58,183 nt of DNA from a virus. Every line of letters starts with the position of its first letter. Position 1 is the first letter of the stretch. This document shows positions 54,798 to 58,183 of this stretch, piece by piece. The position numbers and the translations under genes are program-made. The stretch is from positions 1 to 58,183 of the IMG/VR virus record IMGVR_UViG_3300033553_000795. One strand, written 5' to 3'. The notes beneath the pieces were generated by a model. The model made no database searches, was not told the origin of the DNA, and was given only the letters and a program-made list of their open reading frames with translations.

Positions 54798-55864
54798 TGG
54801 CAGGCGATATGCACTATGGCAATGTGTCACTGTTGCTTCATTGTAATGGTACGGATAACTCAACGACGTTTATTGATAGTTCGCGGACCACGAAAACGGT
54901 CTCATCTGTCAATGGCGCAAAAATTAGCAATGCCCAAAGTAAATTCGGAGGTTCTTCAGGCTATTTTGACGGCAGCAATGATTATTTAACTGCCCCGGCA
55001 TCGTCGGATTTTGTATTTGGTATGGACGATTTTACTATCGAAGCTTGGATTTACTTGCCTGCAAACCCGACTGGGTTATATGCCGCCATCATAGACATTA
55101 GAAACACTGGGGCGGGTGCTGGAAGTGTGTTGTTTATGCTTGATTCTTCACGAACATTGGGTTATTACGGAGCCAGTACAGTACGCACTTCGCAAACGGT
55201 CCCCCTCAACCAATGGACGCACGTGGCATTAAGTAGGCAAGGCGGTACATCCAGATTGTTCATTGACGGGGTTGTCGGTGCTAGTGTTAGTGACACGGAT
55301 AATAAATCAAGTTTAGCAATACCGCATATTGGTTCCGTCCATGACAAAGCGAACCCTGCGTTTTATGGGTATATCAATGACTTGCGCGTTACTAAGGGTA
55401 TAGCGCGTTATACCACCAACTTTACACCCCTCTCAGTGGCATTTTCAAGTTACCAATCACAAATCCCTGGAACGCTTACGGAATCACTGGCTGCCACTAC
55501 CTTTGTCGCTGAAGCTCACGACACAACGACGGGCGTACTCGTGGGCACAAAAGCATTTACAGGTGCCAACTTCACTGTTGATATTAAAACCACAGCTAAA
55601 GCCTGCAACGTCACCGTGCGCATCCCCTATAAAATTTGGACGTTATCAACCTATTACGCTTTAAATGACCTAGTATTTCCATCTGACCCCCTTACCACGC
55701 CTTATTATTACAAACGTATTGCTGTCGGCACATCCGGCGCAACTGAGCCCACTTGGGCAATCACCCCCGGCGCACAAGTCGATGACGGCGCAATAACCGA
55801 TGCCTGGGAATTGGTCGAACGCTTGGTGCAACCTATCACGCACGGCCCGCTGATACCGTCTTAA
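54797..55864 (+). CDS. LamG/concanavalin-like lectin-domain tail protein
   Basis: 355 aa. Residues about 5-215 form a LamG/laminin-G-type fold (LLLHCNGTDNSTTFIDSS, FGGSSGYFDGSNDYLTAP, MDDFTIEAWIYLPANP, WTHVALSRQGGTSRLFIDGV). The rest is beta-rich. Such domains bind carbohydrate, so it probably recognises the cell surface. Codon use is more AT-rich than in the upstream tail genes, which fits an exchanged host-range module. Confidence 0.85.
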   Translation: MAGDMHYGNVSLLLHCNGTDNSTTFIDSSRTTKTVSSVNGAKISNAQSKFGGSSGYFDGSNDYLTAPASSDFVFGMDDFTIEAWIYLPANPTGLYAAIIDIRNTGAGAGSVLFMLDSSRTLGYYGASTVRTSQTVPLNQWTHVALSRQGGTSRLFIDGVVGASVSDTDNKSSLAIPHIGSVHDKANPAFYGYINDLRVTKGIARYTTNFTPLSVAFSSYQSQIPGTLTESLAATTFVAEAHDTTTGVLVGTKAFTGANFTVDIKTTAKACNVTVRIPYKIWTLSTYYALNDLVFPSDPLTTPYYYKRIAVGTSGATEPTWAITPGAQVDDGAITDAWELVERLVQPITHGPLIPS

Positions 55865-58183
55865 ATGGCTTACACGCCGTCCACCAGCTTTACGCTGTCG
55901 GGTGTTTACACGCCTACGGCGGCGTTTGACTTTAATTTAAGCATTGCCGGGGTTTTAGCGGCAACCACCGATGATGCAGTTGCTCAATTTGTCGGCAACA
56001 TCGTTGAAGTTATTAGCGTTGCCGGTCAGTTATCGGTTACAACGGATGACGCTACGGCGTCATTAGCTGGGCATGTCGGTTTACAAGGTGTGCTGTCAAT
56101 TAGCACCGACGATGCCACCGCTTTGTATATCGGCAAAAACGTTGCTAATCAAGGCGTTTTATCGGCTACCACCGATGATGCCATCGGCGTTTTCAGCGGC
56201 AAATACGATGCTAATGTGCCGCGTTATACTGTAGGCATTGTCATTTCAGACCAGCAACAAGCGCTGCAAGCCGCGTTAAAAGTTGAGTTCGTTTATCAGC
56301 AAACTGTTCCTGCGCCTTTATACGCCACATCAATACAGCAACGGGCCGCACCGTTAACTCACGCCGTTGACCTGGTTGTTGAGCAGGCTTTGTTGCTTAG
56401 GCTGGAGTATTCGGCGACGGTCGAGCAGGCGATCCCTTTGCCTGATGACTTTGCCTTGGTCGTTGAGCAGACCTTATTGCTTAGGCCGGATTATTCGGCT
56501 GTCGTTGAGCAGGCCATCCCACTGTCTGATGGTTTTATAGCCGGTTTTGACCTGCTCGAATTTACCTACACAGAAACCACGCACCCGGTTGCAGATACCG
56601 GCGTTACCATCCACCACAAATTAAAATACGTGGCCGATGAGCCGCCGCTTGAGTTTAGATACACGCCTAGCACGAGTTTTGTCTTGCAAGGCAACGCCGA
56701 TTACAACCCCGCTGATGCATTTGTCTGGCCTTACGTTGTGCCGTTGATTGAGCTGAGTATCACCCACCAACGTGGCGTTATCCGTTCCGAAACCGAATCT
56801 CGTTTCCAACGTGCCTTGCGCCTTGGTGTCGAGTTCCGCTCCCACGTTCAAGATGCTATGCGCATCTGGACAGGCGGCAGCGCGTCGCCTTGGGTGCCTA
56901 CTCAGGTTTACCCGCCGAATCCTGACCCTGTCGATCCGCCCGGTCATGTCACTGTCACCATTCCCGTCCAGGATACCTATATCATGCAACACACCATCAC
57001 CGTTACCCTGCTCGACTTAACGCCAATCTCGATGGAGTCGGTCAATTTAAGCCTAGATGCCGATTCGTTCGCATGGCAGTTTTCCGGAACCCTGTTGGAC
57101 AAATCCGATCTGGTCAAAGTCCAGCAGGTGGGTAGCGACGAGCCAGTGCAGCTGGTCATCACCATCAACGGCTACAGCTGGAAAGTGTTAGTCGAACGTA
57201 TTGAACACAGCCGCCAATTTGCCGAACGTAATATCACGCTGTCCGGTCGCGGCTTGACGGCATTACTGGGGCAACCTTACGAACAACCGACCAGTGCTAC
57301 GCAATCGTCAACGCTGTCCGTACAACAGCTGGCAGAACTGCAACTGCCTACCGGCTGGACAATCAACTGGACAGCGGCGGTGTGGAATATTCCGTCCGGA
57401 GCCTACAGCTACAACAACCAGACACCGATACAAGCGCTGGCGGCATTGGTGGGCGATATTGGCGCTATGATTGTGCCCAGCCGCAATGCGCAGACATTGA
57501 ACATCATGCCGCGTTATCCGGTGTTACCGTGGGATTTTGGCCTGCTGTCGCCGGATGTGGTCATCCCCGAAGATGTTATCACCGAGTTAAGCCAGCGCCC
57601 AGTCGTGCCGTATCAGGCCAATGGCGTCTATGTGCATGGATCCGAAATTGGCGGCATTCTGGCGTGGTGCAGGCTGGGTGGTACGGATGGCGCAAGGCTG
57701 GCTTCGACCACGTCCAATGCGCTGATGACTGATGCTATTGGTTGCCGTGCGCTGGGTGAGCGCATTATTGCAGGTCAGTACACTCAGCCGTCGGTGCGTT
57801 CATTGTCAGTGCCAATGGATGGCGTTATCGTGCCATTGGTCAGCGTCGGCCAGTTGGTCAGCGTGACCTTGGACGGTGTAAGCATTAAAGGTATCGTCAA
57901 CAGCGTGTCGATAGCAGCCTCGCTGGGCAGCGTCAGACAGACCATCCAAATCGGCGAAGAAACGCCCAATACCTGGGCGATGTTTAAGGAGCTGCTGCCG
58001 CGTGATCCGCTGCTGGTCGGTACGTTATCTGTGACCGATAGCGTTACCAGTTTGATAACGCTATTAGATGGCGGCGTGGTGCGAGTGCGTGGGACGGGGG
58101 CTGTGGGCGGGAAGTATTACATTAGGGCAGGAAAAATAGATGGCGAGGCTCCGGCGATGGGGCAGAATGAGATTGTGCTTTAA
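55865..58183 (+). CDS. Tail hub/tip protein with N-terminal repeats
   Basis: 772 aa, complete at the window end. Residues 30-115 contain four repeats of the form GVL..TTDDA......G, and residues 165-220 repeat VVEQ.LLLR.DYSA.VEQAIPL. From about residue 375 the sequence resembles a gpD/gp27-type hub (MQHTITVTLLDLTPISMESV, WKVLVERIEHSRQFAERNI, QANGVYVHGSEIGGILAWCR, LVSVGQLVSVTLDGV). It should form the tip through which DNA exits. It starts one base after the LamG gene stop. Confidence 0.78.
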   Translation: MAYTPSTSFTLSGVYTPTAAFDFNLSIAGVLAATTDDAVAQFVGNIVEVISVAGQLSVTTDDATASLAGHVGLQGVLSISTDDATALYIGKNVANQGVLSATTDDAIGVFSGKYDANVPRYTVGIVISDQQQALQAALKVEFVYQQTVPAPLYATSIQQRAAPLTHAVDLVVEQALLLRLEYSATVEQAIPLPDDFALVVEQTLLLRPDYSAVVEQAIPLSDGFIAGFDLLEFTYTETTHPVADTGVTIHHKLKYVADEPPLEFRYTPSTSFVLQGNADYNPADAFVWPYVVPLIELSITHQRGVIRSETESRFQRALRLGVEFRSHVQDAMRIWTGGSASPWVPTQVYPPNPDPVDPPGHVTVTIPVQDTYIMQHTITVTLLDLTPISMESVNLSLDADSFAWQFSGTLLDKSDLVKVQQVGSDEPVQLVITINGYSWKVLVERIEHSRQFAERNITLSGRGLTALLGQPYEQPTSATQSSTLSVQQLAELQLPTGWTINWTAAVWNIPSGAYSYNNQTPIQALAALVGDIGAMIVPSRNAQTLNIMPRYPVLPWDFGLLSPDVVIPEDVITELSQRPVVPYQANGVYVHGSEIGGILAWCRLGGTDGARLASTTSNALMTDAIGCRALGERIIAGQYTQPSVRSLSVPMDGVIVPLVSVGQLVSVTLDGVSIKGIVNSVSIAASLGSVRQTIQIGEETPNTWAMFKELLPRDPLLVGTLSVTDSVTSLITLLDGGVVRVRGTGAVGGKYYIRAGKIDGEAPAMGQNEIVL

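Overview
The window is almost entirely phage DNA. It carries two transposable (Mu/B3-type) prophages, and my reading is that one is nested inside the other. The host is probably a gammaproteobacterium. Several host-type palindromic repeats (GTAGGTTGGGC...GCCCAAC and TTCCCACGC...GCGTGGGAA types) remind me of Methylococcales genomes, but that is a low-confidence impression, because there is no chromosomal housekeeping gene to anchor it.

Element A (outer phage). Its left arm (1-18.3 kb) is on the minus strand. Reading leftwards it holds a ner remnant and a Rha regulator, small early genes, the DDE transposase (A), the AAA+ target-selection ATPase (B), GemA, the Mor/C-type activator, a C4-RNA/BRO cassette, lysis genes (amidase, holin, Rz/Rz1), packaging genes (small and large terminase, portal), MuF, gpG and a com-methylase pair. 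Its right arm is on the plus strand. It starts at a late promoter at 18.83 kb with the first 36 codons of a Mu-I-type protease and resumes at 41.53 kb with the rest of that protease. After this come a decoration protein, a major capsid protein with an unexpected N-terminal signal peptide, gp36, gp37 and a long non-contractile tail operon to 58.18 kb (tube, frameshifted chaperone pair, 1173-aa tape measure, large tip proteins).

Element B (inner phage, 18.985-41.525 kb, plus strand). It interrupts the protease of A. It keeps the 3' end of a MuF gene with a nuclease-like C-terminus, gpG, a second C4-RNA/KilA-N cassette, a complete protease/scaffold-decoration-capsid set and a complete P2-like contractile tail (V W J I, fibre proteins, FI, FII, E/E', T, U, X, D). 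It ends in a phage-terminus-like sequence with two 15-bp repeats 22 bp apart. A TTATT duplication flanks it, and removing one copy restores the protease reading frame exactly. Its own early and packaging arm is missing.

Regulation visible in the sequence. Four late promoters share a TCCGAAG-NN-CTTCGGA-type palindrome exactly 23 bp upstream of a -10 box, the geometry expected for a Mor/C activator. Two C4-type antisense RNA loci each have a TTGACA-N17-TAATCT promoter and an 8-nt element exactly complementary to the ribosome-binding region of the following ant-like gene. No recognisable CI-type repressor is present. I saw no tRNA, rRNA or CRISPR array.
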